DNA of 35,897 bases, from positions 1 through 35,897 of the forward strand of contig JAPKXZ010000040.1 in NCBI GenBank assembly GCA_026394555.1, read 5' to 3'. Positions 7,123-14,866 of this stretch are shown here, piece by piece; position 1 is the first letter of the stretch, and each line of letters begins with the position of its first letter. This DNA is from Methanothrix sp. GTDB lineage: Archaea; Halobacteriota; Methanosarcinia; Methanotrichales; Methanotrichaceae. The notes under the pieces are model-generated. The model was not told the DNA's origin. It worked only from the letters and a program-made list of their open reading frames with translations, and did not search any database. The translations under genes and the position numbers were made by a program.

Positions 7123-7701
7123 TCAGCAAACAAGCATCTCGAAGCACTCCTTGCAGAGCACCTTTCCGCCTGCCGTCCTGCCCAGTATCTCCATGAAGCC
7201 TTCTCCACACTCCTGGCACTTGAGGGAGGGATAGATCTTGGCCTTCTCGGGTGCGGGAATATCAACTTCCTTCACATAGATCAGATCCTCGTCTTTGCCG
7301 CTCAGGATGTCCTCGATGACCCGAGACCTAAGCCCCTCAAACTCTTTCTTCTCCTCGGAAGAAAGATTTCCCGTCGCCGCCTTCTGCCGCAGGGCGTCCA
7401 TTCCCCGGAAGACATCGCCTTTGAAGTAGATGCGCATGGCCCGGTCCTGATCGCGAGAGTAGAAGGTGAAGACCTGTTTGCCATTATCCACAAAGATCAG
7501 ATTTCCCTTGCCGGCTGTGCATCCCAAGAGCGACTGCACCGCATCCACGCTGCAGGATTTGTTCTCGGCAATGCAGACCAGTTCCTCATCCTGGGAACGG
7601 GGGTAGTGCTCTTTGGCATACTTTGCTATCCGATAGCCCATGGCGAGGCCCGGGCATACGTGGCCGTGAAACTTTGCCGCTTCTTTAAAATCCTCTTCCA
7701 T
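7123..7701 (-). CDS. FmdE family protein (formylmethanofuran dehydrogenase subunit E-like)
   Basis: A 192-residue FmdE-family protein. The signature FHGHVCPGLAMG sits at residues 11-22, followed by the CSVDAVQSLLGCTAGKGNL motif (about 50-68). A C-terminal treble-clef zinc finger has C162/C165 and C183/C186 (CQEC...CKEC). FmdE copurifies with molybdenum formylmethanofuran dehydrogenase, the first step of CO2 reduction, but many stand-alone homologues occur whose role is uncertain; this one is not beside other fmd/fwd genes. Start: AGGTGAC precedes the ATG at 7701 by about 5 bases. It is transcribed divergently from the 4-TM gene at 7824. Confidence 0.85.
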   Translation of the reverse strand: MEEDFKEAAKFHGHVCPGLAMGYRIAKYAKEHYPRSQDEELVCIAENKSCSVDAVQSLLGCTAGKGNLIFVDNGKQVFTFYSRDQDRAMRIYFKGDVFRGMDALRQKAATGNLSSEEKKEFEGLRSRVIEDILSGKDEDLIYVKEVDIPAPEKAKIYPSLKCQECGEGFMEILGRTAGGKVLCKECFEMLVC

Positions 7702-7807
7702 AAACAGTCACCTATTGTTATCTGGCTTTGAATCCTGCTAGTACTTGCGTTGGATGAGAATAAGTAAAGAGTGGTCGGCGTCAATGAGGCAGATACCCGA
7801 AAAGTCC

Positions 7808-7821
7808 ACAAAAAATATATA
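7808..7821 (+). promoter_or_regulatory. TATA-like box before the 4-TM gene
   Basis: An AAAAAATATATAAT tract matches an archaeal TATA box. It ends only a few bases before the ATG at 7824. Archaeal transcription usually starts about 25 bases downstream of the box, which would place the transcript start near 7840 and favour the later in-frame ATG at 7875 as the true start of the gene. Confidence 0.4.
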
Positions 7822-7823
7822 AT

Positions 7824-8267
7824 ATGCCGAAAAAGAGCCACTCCAGAAAAATTCGCGGAAAAGTGCGTGATTGGATGAATAAATATCTTAAGGCGGGGCT
7901 CTTCGGTTTTCTCCTTTGGTTGATACCTTTTGCAGTATCGGTTTTGATCTTCCCGCTACGTGTGTCTCAGCGGCCGCTCTTTGAGTCGATCATGCCCGTA
8001 GTAATCGCTATCTGGACCGTGTTCTTCTCCATTTTCTATCTATCCAGGATAAAGAGCGATTTTCTCAAGGAAGGCATCTTTATTGGCATTGCCTGGCTCT
8101 TGATCAGCATAGTACTGGACCTTATGATATTTATTGAAGGGCCATTAAAAATGCCTCTTTGGGACTATGCAACGGATATTGCAGTTACCTATCTCATGAT
8201 CCCCACAATCACGACCGGATTTGGCTATCTGATGGAGCGCGCCCGAATAAATGCAGATGCGAATTGA
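7824..8267 (+). CDS. Four-TM membrane protein, unknown function
   Basis: A 147-residue protein with a basic N-terminus and four hydrophobic helices: about 24-46 (GLFGFLLWLIPFAVSVLIF), 57-74 (IMPVVIAIWTVFFSIFYL), 84-105 (GIFIGIAWLLISIVLDLMIFI) and 116-136. The acidic residue inside helix 3 (VLDLMIFIE) and the following PL-W are typical of a small conserved archaeal membrane family that I cannot name. The start is uncertain: the TATA-like box sits too close to 7824, so ATG 7875 (MNKYLKAGLFG) may be used. Its last 59 bases overlap the 3' end of cofC on the other strand. Confidence 0.7.
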   Translation: MPKKSHSRKIRGKVRDWMNKYLKAGLFGFLLWLIPFAVSVLIFPLRVSQRPLFESIMPVVIAIWTVFFSIFYLSRIKSDFLKEGIFIGIAWLLISIVLDLMIFIEGPLKMPLWDYATDIAVTYLMIPTITTGFGYLMERARINADAN

Positions 8268-8940
8268 TCCTTCCAATGCCTCCGCTCCCACTTCTCCCTT
8301 TTTCGCAAACGTAAAAGCCCATCTTCTCCAGGAGCGCCCTCGTCTCCCCCCGTCCGTGCAGCAGCACCTCGGCCAGATCCTCCGGGCAATCGATGTCGCA
8401 TCCCGCCCGGAAGGACTCGAATACCTCTGCCTTCAGGCCCGTCTGGCGGGCGCAGTCCAGGTGCTTGGGAAAACTCAGCCCCTGGTAGCAGGTGCGAAAC
8501 TCGGGGCTCCTGATGAGGATCATGTTTGTCCCGCCTCCCCGTCCCGGACAGAGTACCACATCACCCTGGCAGCTCAGAATACCAGCTACATCATTTTGTG
8601 TCAAAAGAGCCAGATCGGCCATGACGATGAGAATGTCCGAGGGCCATTTCTGAGTCGCAGCATCAGAGATTAATTCGTTTAGAGCATCATTCAGATCCAG
8701 TTCCGACTCTACAATCTCGACATCGTAGCCAATGTCTGCATTGTCCAGCCCCGGCCGGGAGAGAATTGTCACTTTGCCAAAACAGGAAACGACTTCCAGG
8801 ACGTCTCTGAGCATGGCAAAGGCCAAGAGCCTTCTCTCCTCCGGCGCAAGGGCCGGGGCCAGCCTGCTCTTGGCATCGCTCAGCTTAAAAGGCACCACGA
8901 TTTGAACAGGTCTATGCACGTCCGTGGCTATCCGCGGCAA
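8209..8940 (-). CDS. cofC: 2-phospho-L-lactate guanylyltransferase (F420 biosynthesis)
   Basis: CofC activates 2-phospholactate (or phosphoenolpyruvate) with GTP for coenzyme F420 assembly. The nucleotidyltransferase signature VPFKLSDAKSRLAPALAPEERR is at 16-37; the central ILIVMADLALLT (about 103-114) and VVLCPGRGGGTNMIL (about 127-141) segments match the family. It has 243 residues against about 205-225 usual; the extra C-terminal tail (after GFYVCEKG) is read from sequence antisense to the 4-TM gene. cofE lies 11 bases upstream on the same strand, so the two F420 enzymes are surely cotranscribed. Confidence 0.92.
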   Translation of the reverse strand: MPRIATDVHRPVQIVVPFKLSDAKSRLAPALAPEERRLLAFAMLRDVLEVVSCFGKVTILSRPGLDNADIGYDVEIVESELDLNDALNELISDAATQKWPSDILIVMADLALLTQNDVAGILSCQGDVVLCPGRGGGTNMILIRSPEFRTCYQGLSFPKHLDCARQTGLKAEVFESFRAGCDIDCPEDLAEVLLHGRGETRALLEKMGFYVCEKGRSGSGGIGRINSHLHLFGRAPSDSQIRS

Positions 8941-8951
8941 GCGATAAAATC

Positions 8952-9674
8952 CTATCTCCTGAGGCGAGGCCGGATAACGTCTTTGTCCTCAGTCATGAAG
9001 ACCGAATCGCCGCCGGAGCGAGGGTAATTCAACCCGCGAAAAACAACCGCCGGAGTCCCGTCTCCTGCCTCGCCCATGAGCAGATTGGCCATTGCAGCGA
9101 TCTCATCTACAATGGCTTCTAAGGTGATCTCCAGGCGCATGCCGTGCAGGTCTTGCTCCCCGCGCCAGTCGCGAAGAGCTGCGATCCCCGACCAGCCTAT
9201 GGCCACGCCGGCAACGCCCGCGCGAAAGGGCCGACCGCAGGTATCGGTGATGATTACGGCGCAGTCCTTTCCTAACTCTCTGTGCAGCCGCTCTGCGCTC
9301 CCTGCTGGGTTTTCCGGCAGCAGCAGTATGCGGGCGTCTCCTACGTTGGACTGATCAATCCCGGCGTTAACGCCCACATGACCAAAACGGGTCACTACCA
9401 GCAGAAAGGGTTGGTCGAGCAGGACCTCCACCGATTCGTCCAGGACCGCCTGCACGAATCTGGGGTCCTTGCCGATTTTTCCGGCAATGAGAGCGGCTCT
9501 GTCCGTGGGATGATAGCTTTCCAGCTCCCGGAAACGGCCCTCCGACTTGGCCACGATGGTACTGGCCAGACAGAGCACATCACCATCTTGAAAATCAAAA
9601 AGAGATTTGACGAGAAAAGCGATATCGTGGCCTTCCTTGATGATTGGTAGGCCGCGAATGACGTAGCCTTGCAT
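8952..9674 (-). CDS. cofE: Coenzyme F420-0:L-glutamate ligase
   Basis: CofE adds glutamates to F420-0 using GTP and divalent metal. Visible family motifs are the start MQGYVIRGLPIIKEGHDI, VLCLASTIVAKSEGR, VTRFGHVGVNAGIDQSNV and IITDTCGRPFRAGVAGVAIGWSGI. From ATG 9674 the protein has 240 residues, close to the usual 245-255; ATG 9683 (MPSMQG) is an equally possible start. The frame is open much further upstream to 9947, but that part is antisense-like and overlaps the 77-aa gene, so it is not coding. It is followed by cofC and preceded by the 77-aa gene in one operon. Confidence 0.93.
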   Translation of the reverse strand: MQGYVIRGLPIIKEGHDIAFLVKSLFDFQDGDVLCLASTIVAKSEGRFRELESYHPTDRAALIAGKIGKDPRFVQAVLDESVEVLLDQPFLLVVTRFGHVGVNAGIDQSNVGDARILLLPENPAGSAERLHRELGKDCAVIITDTCGRPFRAGVAGVAIGWSGIAALRDWRGEQDLHGMRLEITLEAIVDEIAAMANLLMGEAGDGTPAVVFRGLNYPRSGGDSVFMTEDKDVIRPRLRR

Positions 9675-9684
9675 TGATGGCATT

Positions 9685-9918
9685 CTATTTGAATCGTGCA
9701 TCAAAAGGCATCTTGCTGAGGCGATAGAGCCTGGCCTGAACCAGGAGATCAAGCAGATAGGAGTAGTTTTCGGCGACGATCGCCGTTCTCTCCTCGCTGA
9801 TCTCAGTCCAGGGAAGACCACCATAGCCTTTTGCATATTCCATCCAGAAGGCCGGCGGGGAGAAATCAAGCAGATACTTGTTCTCCTCCGTAAAAGTGAG
9901 GGTGATCTTCTCTTCCAT
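9685..9918 (-). CDS. 77-aa conserved-looking protein in the aIF2-beta/F420 operon
   Basis: A 77-residue protein (MEEKITLTFTEENKYLLDF...), rich in aromatic residues (FWMEYAKGYGGLPW, NYSYLLDLLVQARLYRLSK). It starts at the base after the aIF2-beta stop codon and ends just before the cofE start, so the packing argues strongly that it is translated. No metal site, signal or membrane segment is visible. I do not recognise a family. Its position suggests a role near translation or F420 metabolism, but that is guilt by association only. Confidence 0.65.
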   Translation of the reverse strand: MEEKITLTFTEENKYLLDFSPPAFWMEYAKGYGGLPWTEISEERTAIVAENYSYLLDLLVQARLYRLSKMPFDARFK

Positions 9919-10548
9919 CTAAGGCACCTTGCCTGTTCGCTCCACAACCTCGGCGAAGGCCAAAGTTCCGCTTATCTTCTTGATCTTGGCCTTGACGATC
10001 TCGCCTTTGACGGCGCTGGGCACGAAGATGAGATACTTATCCACCTTGGCTATGCCGTCGCCCTTGTTGCCCACGGACTCAATGCGCAGCTCATAAGTCT
10101 CACCCTCTTCGATGACATCCTTCTGCACGATCGTGGCCGCCTTTCTCTTTCTCACCGGTCGGTGAGCGCCGCAGGCATCGCACTTGAGCGTCAGAACACG
10201 ATCGCTCTTGAGAAGGTGAGTGTCGGGCAGCCTGCACTCGGTGCAGACTACATACTCCTCGAAGTAGGACTCTATCTGGCGGGCGATGGCAGTCTCGCCG
10301 AACTTTCCCTGAAAGACGCCGCGCTGCCCCTCGATCTTGCCCGCTGTGCCCATCTCCTGGAGCAGATATTTCATGAGGTGCTCAGGTTCGCGATTTAGTG
10401 TGTCCGCTATGGCCCCGAAGTTCTCCAGTACGGTGGTCTTGCCTTCGTAAAAGACCTTGACGGAAGGTATGACGAACCGCTCTTTGGACTCCCGAGTGGC
10501 CGGCATCTTATTCATGGCCCGATCCAGGCCCGCTAAATAGTCATCCAT
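9919..10548 (-). CDS. Translation initiation factor aIF2 beta with C-terminal TRAM domain
   Basis: The beta subunit of the archaeal aIF2 heterotrimer that delivers initiator Met-tRNA to the small ribosomal subunit. The 209-residue protein has the N-terminal eIF2B/eIF5 domain (about 25-95: [36 protein letters not shown], read in two halves), a C4 zinc ribbon with C102/C105 and C123/C126, and an added TRAM domain at about 148-205 ([20 protein letters not shown]...). Most aIF2-beta are about 135-145 aa; the TRAM extension is known in some methanogens and probably binds RNA. It is 13 bases after rpl10e. Confidence 0.93.
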   Translation of the reverse strand: MDDYLAGLDRAMNKMPATRESKERFVIPSVKVFYEGKTTVLENFGAIADTLNREPEHLMKYLLQEMGTAGKIEGQRGVFQGKFGETAIARQIESYFEEYVVCTECRLPDTHLLKSDRVLTLKCDACGAHRPVRKRKAATIVQKDVIEEGETYELRIESVGNKGDGIAKVDKYLIFVPSAVKGEIVKAKIKKISGTLAFAEVVERTGKVP

Positions 10549-10561
10549 CCAGATACCTTAA

Positions 10562-11077
10562 TTATTTTATCAGCTCTTGACCCGATTCTATTATGATCTG
10601 AATCGGTGTCGGCAATTTGTGCCCTGCCCTTGTCAATGCCACCTTGGCGTCGTTAAGGTAGGCAAGGGGTACTCCTACGGTAAAGAGCTTCTGGCCTGCC
10701 TCGACCCTGGCTGCAGTTCCCACAGCCTTGCCGAAAGCCATCCTCATGCCGCTGGAGACACGGTCAGCGCCTGCACCCGTAGCCTGCTTATTTTCTCGGA
10801 TGACGTGGTGGGGATAAGTGCGCAACTTGAGGTGAAAGCTGGTTCTGCCTGCCGTTTTCATAAGGAAACGGTTGGCTGATACTCTGGCTGCTTCAAGAGC
10901 GGTATGCCTGATCTGGCAGGGTTCCTTGACCACTAAAGTGAGCTGGATGGGAAAATCTTCAGTCAAATTTCCCATATCATAGTGCACTACTTTGCTTCCA
11001 GGAACGCCGCCCATGTATTTTCTGCGCGTGTAGGGCCGTTCCCTCCTTCTATACATGCTTGCTGGCTTGCGTGTCAT
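10562..11077 (-). CDS. rpl10e: Large-subunit ribosomal protein L10e (uL16)
   Basis: The archaeal L10e/uL16 protein of the large subunit, near the A-site tRNA elbow. The 171-residue sequence starts [21 protein letters not shown] and contains the family blocks [33 protein letters not shown] and [23 protein letters not shown]. The length is normal. GGAGG lies about 9 bases before the ATG at 11077. A TATA-like CTTATAAG at 11126-11133 marks its own promoter, so rpl10e probably heads the aIF2-beta - 77-aa - cofE - cofC operon. Confidence 0.96.
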   Translation of the reverse strand: MTRKPASMYRRRERPYTRRKYMGGVPGSKVVHYDMGNLTEDFPIQLTLVVKEPCQIRHTALEAARVSANRFLMKTAGRTSFHLKLRTYPHHVIRENKQATGAGADRVSSGMRMAFGKAVGTAARVEAGQKLFTVGVPLAYLNDAKVALTRAGHKLPTPIQIIIESGQELIK

Positions 11078-11106
11078 AACGAAATTCCTCCGATAATCCT
11101 GAGATT

Positions 11107-11133
11107 GGTGCTACTATGCACCTTGCTTATAAG
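11107..11133 (-). promoter_or_regulatory. rpl10e promoter with possible operator hairpin
   Basis: Read on the minus strand, CTTATAAG (11133-11126) is a good archaeal TATA box 49 bases before the rpl10e ATG. Just inside it lies a perfect 5-bp inverted repeat GGTGC-ATAGTA-GCACC (11122-11107), between the TATA box and the expected transcript start near 11100. A repressor could bind there. The promoter call is from sequence; the operator is inference. Confidence 0.45.
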
Positions 11134-11153
11134 GTTTGGCCTTGGCTGCCGGC

Positions 11154-12401
11154 TTACACTGTGATAGGCGTGGAGAAAGACATCTCTTTGGCCAGAGGCC
11201 TCTTCATGAGCGTGCGGATATCTTCCGGACTTTTTGCATTTGCGACTGTCCACATGAGCTTGACCAGAGCCACCTCGGGCAACATATCTTCGCCCTCAAT
11301 TGCTCCGCCGTCCAGCATGTCGCGTCCTGTATCGTATACCCTATCGCATATCCTGCCCCGCAGGCATTGTGAGGTTACCACCACGGGGATATTCTCCTCA
11401 GTGGCCCTCTTAATGCTGCCTATCCAGTCGGATGCCACGTGACCGAGGCCAGTGCCCTCGAGGACGATGCCGCGATAGCCCTTATCGATGTAGTAGTTCA
11501 AGATCTCCGGCGAAGATCCGGGCGTGTACTTGACCAGGGCGCATCGGGGCTCAAGCTTGTCCATAACCTCCAGCTTCACCTCGCCGCGTCGCCGGTAAGG
11601 CTGGAAGGTCTGAATCTTTCTGGTGAGGTAGTCTACCTTTCCCAGAGGCACCTGGTTTATGCTCTGGAAGGCGTCTCGGCGAGAGGTATGCATCTTTCGC
11701 ACCCTTGTCCCGCGATGAATGGAGCAGTAATCGTCGCTGGTTGTGCCGTGCATCACCACACAGACCTCGGCGATGTCGCTGATGGCGACTGTGGCCGCAC
11801 ATACGGCATTCATGGAGGCATCGCTACTGGGCCGGTCGGAGCTTCTCTGCGAGCCGACGATGACTACGGGCACGGGCGTCTTGAGCATAAAGGAGAGCGC
11901 CGCCGCGGTATACATCATGGTATCTGTGCCGTGGGTTATGATCACGCCCTGTGCGCCTGCCGAGATCTCCTCTGCCACAGATTGTGCGAGCTTTATCCAG
12001 TATTCGGCGCGCATGTTCTCGCTCAAGATCTGATAGATGACGCGGGCGCGGTAGTTGGCGATCTCCTCCAGCTCTGGGATGGCGGATATGATCTCGCTGG
12101 CGGAGAACTGGCTGGTGACGGCTCCCGTGCGGTAATCGACCTTGCTGGCAATCGTTCCTCCGGTGGATAGAATGGAAACCTGGGGGAGGCCCTCTCTCAC
12201 CGGCAAAGGCTTGGTCTTATGCAGTGGCAAACTTTCCGGGCGCTTTTGCAGGAGCTGTAGCTCACACTTAGCGGTACATAGGCCGATATTGTAGCCGTTG
12301 TCCAGTTTTATAACCATGTATCCTTCGCGCCGGGAAGGCATGAGTACGCCTTCAAAGGATGTACCGTCCTTCTTAACGGAGATTCTGTCACCCAGATCCA
12401 T
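11154..12401 (-). CDS. gatD: Glu-tRNA(Gln) amidotransferase subunit D
   Basis: GatD is the asparaginase-like subunit of the archaeal GatDE enzyme, which turns Glu-tRNA(Gln) into Gln-tRNA(Gln); GatD releases ammonia from glutamine or asparagine. The 415-residue protein has the N-terminal beta-barrel (about 1-60), then the L-asparaginase domain with TGGT at 80-83 (nucleophile Thr) and HGTD at 157-160, and a Lys in the [13 protein letters not shown] segment near 235. Length is typical. GGTGAG precedes the ATG at 12401. gatE is not in the window. The 76-base gap before rpl10e contains a separate promoter. Confidence 0.95.
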   Translation of the reverse strand: MDLGDRISVKKDGTSFEGVLMPSRREGYMVIKLDNGYNIGLCTAKCELQLLQKRPESLPLHKTKPLPVREGLPQVSILSTGGTIASKVDYRTGAVTSQFSASEIISAIPELEEIANYRARVIYQILSENMRAEYWIKLAQSVAEEISAGAQGVIITHGTDTMMYTAAALSFMLKTPVPVVIVGSQRSSDRPSSDASMNAVCAATVAISDIAEVCVVMHGTTSDDYCSIHRGTRVRKMHTSRRDAFQSINQVPLGKVDYLTRKIQTFQPYRRRGEVKLEVMDKLEPRCALVKYTPGSSPEILNYYIDKGYRGIVLEGTGLGHVASDWIGSIKRATEENIPVVVTSQCLRGRICDRVYDTGRDMLDGGAIEGEDMLPEVALVKLMWTVANAKSPEDIRTLMKRPLAKEMSFSTPITV

Positions 12402-12563
12402 TTTTATCTCACCAGATTCGCATTTACCCCTCCTACTTTATGCTAGGCATCTAAAAACGTTGCCCTTGAGTTAAATAGATCGCGTTAGATAAGCGGTTCG
12501 GCCAAATCTTCATCGGTTAAGCCTTTATCTCAAGAAGAAGCAAAACTGTAGAGGAGGTCAGTG

Positions 12564-13364
12564 ATGCACAGATGGGACCCTAAAGTATATGAGACGAGTT
12601 CGTCCGCCCAGCAGAAATGGGCACAGGAACTTCTATCCATGATCTCTGTCCGAGGAGATGAACAGATTCTCGATATCGGATGTGGAGATGGCAAAATCAC
12701 AGCGGAAATTGCACTCCTCGTCCCCAAGGGATCTGTCATGGGCCTCGACAACTCCGTGGAGATGCTTGGCTTCGCCAGGCTTCGGTTTCCGCCTTTGATC
12801 CAGCCTAACCTATCCTTTCAATATGGAGACGCTTCGGAATTAAAGTATGAAGATGAGTTCGATCTCGTTCTCTCTTTTGCATGCCTCCATTGGGTGCAGA
12901 ATCATGGACCGGTTCTGGAAGGGATCAAACGCAGCCTCAAGAATGATGGTAAGGTCCTAATGCAGTTTGGAGGCAGGGGCAATGCCGCCGCGATCCTGGA
13001 GGTTGTAAATGGGCTCATTTCTGAGGAGAAATGGTCCGGGTACTTCGAAGGTTTCAGGTTTCCTTATGGCTTCTTCGGCCCTGACGAGTATCGGATCTGG
13101 CTTGAACGTGCCGGCCTGAGCGCCTTGAGGGTGGAGCTGGTAGCAAAGGATATGGTCCAGAGGGGACGAGAGGGTTTGATCTCTTGGTTCAAGACTACAT
13201 GGCTGCCATACATTGAAAAAATACCAGAGGGTTTGCGAATGGATTTTATCAGCGAAGTGGTTGATCGGTATATCCGGGTACATCCTCTCGATGACGAGGG
13301 AAATGTTCATGTCGGGATGGTAAGGCTGGAAGTGGAAGCCGAAAAGAATATGAGGAAAAGTTAG
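12564..13364 (+). CDS. SAM-dependent methyltransferase (trans-aconitate methyltransferase-like)
   Basis: A 266-residue class I methyltransferase. The SAM-binding motif I ILDIGCGDG is at 35-43, the acidic loop GLDNSVEML near 60-68, and the post-II region FDLVLSFACLHWVQNH resembles trans-aconitate methyltransferase (Tam), including the LHW motif. The last ~150 residues (YGFFGPDEYRIWLERAG..., WFKTTWLPYIEKIP) also match that group. The substrate in archaea is not known. ATG 12564 follows GGAGGT (12553-12558) with 5-base spacing, better than the GTG at 12561. rdgB follows 11 bases later, so the two are probably cotranscribed. Confidence 0.85.
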   Translation: MHRWDPKVYETSSSAQQKWAQELLSMISVRGDEQILDIGCGDGKITAEIALLVPKGSVMGLDNSVEMLGFARLRFPPLIQPNLSFQYGDASELKYEDEFDLVLSFACLHWVQNHGPVLEGIKRSLKNDGKVLMQFGGRGNAAAILEVVNGLISEEKWSGYFEGFRFPYGFFGPDEYRIWLERAGLSALRVELVAKDMVQRGREGLISWFKTTWLPYIEKIPEGLRMDFISEVVDRYIRVHPLDDEGNVHVGMVRLEVEAEKNMRKS

Positions 13365-13375
13365 CGGGATTAGAA

Positions 13376-13909
13376 ATGATCTATTTCGTGACCAGCAATA
13401 AGGGAAAGTACGCTGAGGCGCAGGCAATATTCGGGGATCTCGTGCAAAGGGACATCGGCTACGCCGAAATTCAGGCAGACACTTTGGAAGAGGTGGCTCT
13501 CTATGGCATGAAAGAGGTCGCAGCCCGCTTAGATGGGGCGGTGATGCTCGAGGATGCGGGCCTTTTCGTAGAAGCTTTGCAGGGCTTTCCGGGGGTTTAT
13601 TCCGCGTATGTGCAAAAGACCATAGGCAACGCCGGGATACTGCGGCTCATGGGGGCCCTGGAGAATCGATCGGCTTACTTCAAATCGGTGGTCGCCTACG
13701 TCGAGCCGGGCATGGATGCAGTAATGTTCTCTGGAGAGGTACAGGGGCAGATCGGCTTTGAGGCACGGGGCAAGAAGGGCTTTGGCTATGATCCCATCTT
13801 TTATGTAGGCGAGGTGAGTTTGGGGGAGATGGATCTGGAGAAGAAGAACCAAATCTCTCATCGCGCCAAATCTATGAGCGCCCTAAAAAAATGGCGTGGC
13901 AATCGCTAA
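13376..13909 (+). CDS. rdgB: XTP/dITP pyrophosphatase (RdgB/HAM1 family)
   Basis: Hydrolyses non-canonical purine nucleoside triphosphates (XTP, dITP, ITP) to monophosphates and keeps them out of DNA and RNA. The 177-residue protein has the family motifs VTSNKGK at 5-11, LEDAGLFVEAL with D60 as the likely catalytic aspartate, GFPGVYSAYV, FGYDPIF (about 137-143) and SHRAKSMSALKKW at the end. Archaeal members are about 180-190 aa. It closely follows the methyltransferase on the same strand, and a T-rich tract follows the stop. Confidence 0.94.
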   Translation: MIYFVTSNKGKYAEAQAIFGDLVQRDIGYAEIQADTLEEVALYGMKEVAARLDGAVMLEDAGLFVEALQGFPGVYSAYVQKTIGNAGILRLMGALENRSAYFKSVVAYVEPGMDAVMFSGEVQGQIGFEARGKKGFGYDPIFYVGEVSLGEMDLEKKNQISHRAKSMSALKKWRGNR

Positions 13910-13923
13910 ACTTTTTTTTCTTA
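13910..13923 (+). terminator. Oligo-T terminator after rdgB
   Basis: The stop codon of rdgB at 13909 is followed at once by CTTTTTTTTCTT, an uninterrupted U-rich run of the kind that ends archaeal transcription. No hairpin is needed in archaea. Confidence 0.6.
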
Positions 13924-13960
13924 GATCTATGGACGGATTAGGATGGTTGGGGTGCGGGGG

Positions 13961-14254
13961 CAGAGAAAACCCGCGGTTTTAATCGTGGGATGAATCGTGC
14001 CCGGCTGTTATTTTCAACAGACCAACAACTATATTAGGCAACATAGCGCATAATATGATAATGCCTAAATTGTTCCGGTATAGGTTAAAGCCTACAAAAT
14101 CACAAGTTGCAATATTAAATAGTCAACTTGATCTTTGTAGATGGACCTATAACGAAACACTTGCGTTGCGAAAGAATGCCTGGGAGTGGTCACCTGGTCA
14201 CAATCGTCTATATGATCGCGGGAAGCTTAGTGATATTAGGAGATGTTGATGATG
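13961..14254 (+). pseudogene. IS200/IS605-family relic: TnpB N-terminus and end hairpins
   Basis: From ATG 14061 the frame reads MPKLFRYRLKPTKSQ then LCRWTYNETLALRKNAWE, the N-terminus of TnpB/OrfB of IS200/IS605 elements (RNA-guided nuclease family). Homology stops at about 14190 and the frame ends at 14249, so roughly nine tenths of the ~370-aa protein is gone and all catalytic residues are lost. Upstream, a CCCGCG...CGTGGG hairpin (13970-13989) followed by GATGAATC resembles the hairpin found at the right end of such elements, where the guide RNA scaffold lies. A second hairpin CTGTT/AACAG (14005-14020) could be a left-end hairpin. This may be the junction of two decayed copies. Confidence 0.65.
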
Positions 14255-14380
14255 GATTATATCTCGATTTCATTAGGTCTCGTGGGCAGTCTGGTCCTGT
14301 GGTGGTCGTTTCTGGCAGTTTCCGGATTGAAGAGATCCAAGCTAAGCGATGAAAGCCTTTTCTGCTTTACCAAAAAATAA
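14249..14380 (+). CDS. 43-aa single-membrane-segment protein (candidate)
   Basis: A 43-residue frame, MMDYISISLGLVGSLVLWWSFLAV followed by a basic stretch GLKRSKLSDES, predicts one N-terminal membrane helix (about 5-24). AGGAGAT (14238-14244) sits 4-5 bases before the first ATG, a good start signal. It begins where the TnpB relic ends, so it may be a resident gene cut into by the insertion, or chance. The family is unknown. Confidence 0.35.
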   Translation: MMDYISISLGLVGSLVLWWSFLAVSGLKRSKLSDESLFCFTKK

Positions 14381-14393
14381 AACAACTGATCCC

Positions 14394-14654
14394 TCACTGC
14401 CGTTTTTTCTCCAGGGCGCAGCGGGGCAGCATCTTGTCGTCGATGGCTTTGATGTGGGGTGCCTGGACGGCAGAAACATAGACCTTACGCTCTCCTACTA
14501 ATATTACGTGATCTGTCGCCTTAGGTGGGCTGATTCTGATGGAGAACATCAGGGGCCCTTCACAGGTGGTGGCGACGCGCAGGTCAGTAGAGCGGGCGAG
14601 GATGTACACCTCCATCTCCGGGGTGACCTTGAGGGAAAGGGGTTTGGCGGGCAT
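14394..14654 (-). CDS. 86-aa protein of unknown function
   Basis: An 86-residue protein with alternating beta-type sequence: LSLKVTPEMEVYILARSTDLRVATTCEGPLMFSIRI (read in parts, 6-42) and HVILVGERKVYVSAVQAPHIKAIDDKMLPRC. It looks like a compact beta protein; the composition is normal for the genome and there is no competing frame with better features. I do not recognise the family. No strong ribosome-binding site is visible before ATG 14654. Downstream on the plus side lie the 43-aa candidate and the TnpB relic. Confidence 0.55.
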   Translation of the reverse strand: MPAKPLSLKVTPEMEVYILARSTDLRVATTCEGPLMFSIRISPPKATDHVILVGERKVYVSAVQAPHIKAIDDKMLPRCALEKKRQ

Positions 14655-14710
14655 TCAATGGCAGATCTCTCAGGCATATAGAAATAGGTTTTTCTAAAAC
14701 TCTTAGAGCC

Positions 14711-14785
14711 TGATAATTATAACCAGGGGTTAGAGAATTGAACCGCAGAGTCGCAGGGCGCACAGAGGACGAACGCACGAAGCTA
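14711..14785 (+). repeat. CACAGAG-type dispersed repeat
   Basis: Single copy: TGATAATTATAACCAGGGGTT, then AACCGCAGAGTCGCAGGGCGCACAGAGGACGAACGCACG. It matches the units at 2080-2326 and, in reverse complement, the ATATAATTAT...TTTGTGGTTTGG part of the repeat blocks near the right end of the window. Confidence 0.7.
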
Positions 14786-14866
14786 TTTTGCAGGGATTTT
14801 GGATAGCAGGCCGGATATCAGCCGATCAAATAGTTTAATAATACCCTTCTCTGCAAGGAATAGCCC

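Noticed and set aside
9675-9947. Long N-terminal extension of CofE (331-aa frame)
   Set aside because: The extension is out of phase with, and overlaps, the 77-aa gene and aIF2-beta; its sequence is Arg/Ser-rich and unlike CofE, whose natural start is at 9674 or 9683.
14128-14352. 74-aa plus-strand frame in the TnpB relic
   Set aside because: It is a shifted frame of the TnpB remnant followed by sequence better explained by the 43-aa membrane ORF with its good ribosome-binding site.
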